Part shown: in pieces, positions 5,302 to 5,928 of the stretch
Numbering within the stretch: position 1 is the first letter of the stretch
Layout: each line of letters opens with the position of its first letter
Source: Deltaproteobacteria bacterium
GTDB taxonomy: Bacteria > Desulfobacterota > Desulfobacteria > Desulfobacterales > Desulfosalsimonadaceae
DNA length: 5,928 bases
Assembly (NCBI GenBank): GCA_024280875.1
Contig: JAJRPH010000422.1
Location: forward strand, 1 to 5,928
Direction: 5' to 3'
Position numbers and translations under genes: made by a program
The notes under the pieces: model-generated
The model's database searches: none
Told to the model about the DNA's origin: nothing
What the model saw: only the letters and a program-made list of their open reading frames with translations

Positions 5302-5928
5302 ATGGCGCAATTTATGAAAATGAAATTAAAAAATAGTATCTTCATGGTTGGTTATGTGCTGCTGATATGTTTATTTTTCAGTCCTCAATGCTGTTTTGCG
5401 GATTATGATTACATTAAAATCAGTGACCCGTTTTTAAATAAAATACCGGTTGCCGTTCCTGTCTTTAAAAGTCTGTCCGAAGAATCTGCTGGAAAAGAGA
5501 TTTCGGTTAAGGCATCAGATCTGGTTAATGAATTTCTTGCCTTTACCGGTTATTTCAAAATGATTGATCGTGAGGCATTCTTAGAAGATCTTCAGGTAAA
5601 GGGGATTACGGGGCCTGCAATAAACTTCGACAACTGGAGGGATATCGGCGCTGAGCTGCTGATTACCGGTGGCGTAAGCATAAAAGACGAACATCTTCAA
5701 ATTGAATTTCGGTTGTTTGATACGTTTAAATCGGAACTGCTTTTCGGCAAACGTTACAAGGGGCGCCTGGATGATCAGCGTAAAATTGTGCGGCGGTTCT
5801 GCAGTGAAATGGTTTATCGATTAACCGGAAATCGAGGCATTTTTGAAAGCATGATCGCATTTGTCTCCACGACATCGGGGAACAAGGAAATTTTTACCTG
5901 TGAATTTGACGGTTATGACGTAAAACAG
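5302..5928 (+). CDS. tolB: TolB, periplasmic Tol-Pal protein (3' end cut off)
   Basis: TolB is the soluble periplasmic protein that binds Pal and is released from it by energised TolA. The window holds 209 codons without a stop; the frame runs off the right edge. Residues 1-33 look like a Sec signal peptide: several lysines (K6, K8, K10), a hydrophobic core (about 13-28) and a likely cut after CFA at residue 33. The mature N-terminal domain reads YIKISDPFLNKIPVAVPVF, then NEFLAFTGYFKMID, NWRDIGAELLITGGV and LQIEFRLFDTF, all typical of the TolB alpha/beta domain. Near the edge, IAFVSTTSGNKEIFTCEFDGYDVKQ is the first blade of the WD40-like beta-propeller. The start chosen is ATG 5302; ATGs at 5314 and 5320 are also possible. 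Its Shine-Dalgarno sequence (AGAAAG, about 5292-5297) is weak, so coupling to tolA is possible. Further propeller repeats, and probably pal, should lie beyond the window. Confidence 0.94.
   Translation, partial: MAQFMKMKLKNSIFMVGYVLLICLFFSPQCCFADYDYIKISDPFLNKIPVAVPVFKSLSEESAGKEISVKASDLVNEFLAFTGYFKMIDREAFLEDLQVKGITGPAINFDNWRDIGAELLITGGVSIKDEHLQIEFRLFDTFKSELLFGKRYKGRLDDQRKIVRRFCSEMVYRLTGNRGIFESMIAFVSTTSGNKEIFTCEFDGYDVKQ

Noticed and set aside
1..5928. CRISPR array, tRNA or rRNA gene, insertion sequence, or novel defence system
   Set aside because: No spaced direct repeats, tRNA-like folding, transposase motifs or terminal inverted repeats were found. The identifiable genes are housekeeping.

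Overview
The window is a stretch of ordinary Gram-negative bacterial chromosome with moderate to low GC. All recognisable genes lie on the + strand. The set is a FmdB-type zinc-ribbon protein, groES-groEL, and a tolQ-tolR-tolA-tolB envelope operon. The Tol genes imply an outer membrane. The GroEL with a GGM-rich tail and the style of the Tol proteins suggest a sulfate-reducer-type deltaproteobacterium (Desulfobacterota). That assignment is an impression from the proteins, not a proof.

Left part (1-885): the window opens inside an unrecognised gene ending at 331, whose product carries an HELIH (HExxH) metallopeptidase-like motif. A good sigma-70-type promoter (TTGACA, 16 bp, TATATT) follows and serves a 93-residue FmdB-family protein (453-734). 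A 151-bp gap before groES holds no gene, and I could find no CIRCE operator or sigma-32 promoter in it.

Middle (886-2922): groES (95 aa) and groEL (551 aa) are 21 bp apart, each with a strong Shine-Dalgarno sequence. They end in a perfect 15-bp-stem terminator. Together they encode the ATP-driven folding chamber and its lid. All the GroEL nucleotide-site residues checked are present.

Right part (2923-5928): a leader with a plausible promoter and several short repeats precedes tolQ (241 aa), tolR (142 aa), tolA and the first 209 codons of tolB. TolQ and TolR form the proton-driven inner-membrane motor. TolA links it across the periplasm to TolB and Pal. Pal would be expected beyond the right edge.

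The main anomaly is in tolA. Its reading frame is broken at a run of nine A (4784-4792). The N-terminal membrane anchor and the C-terminal TonB/TolA-like domain are both intact but lie in different frames. Losing one A (or gaining two) would give a continuous protein of 302 residues. This could be a homopolymer sequencing error, a true mutation, or rescue by polymerase slippage. I saw no evidence for a wholly new biological system here.
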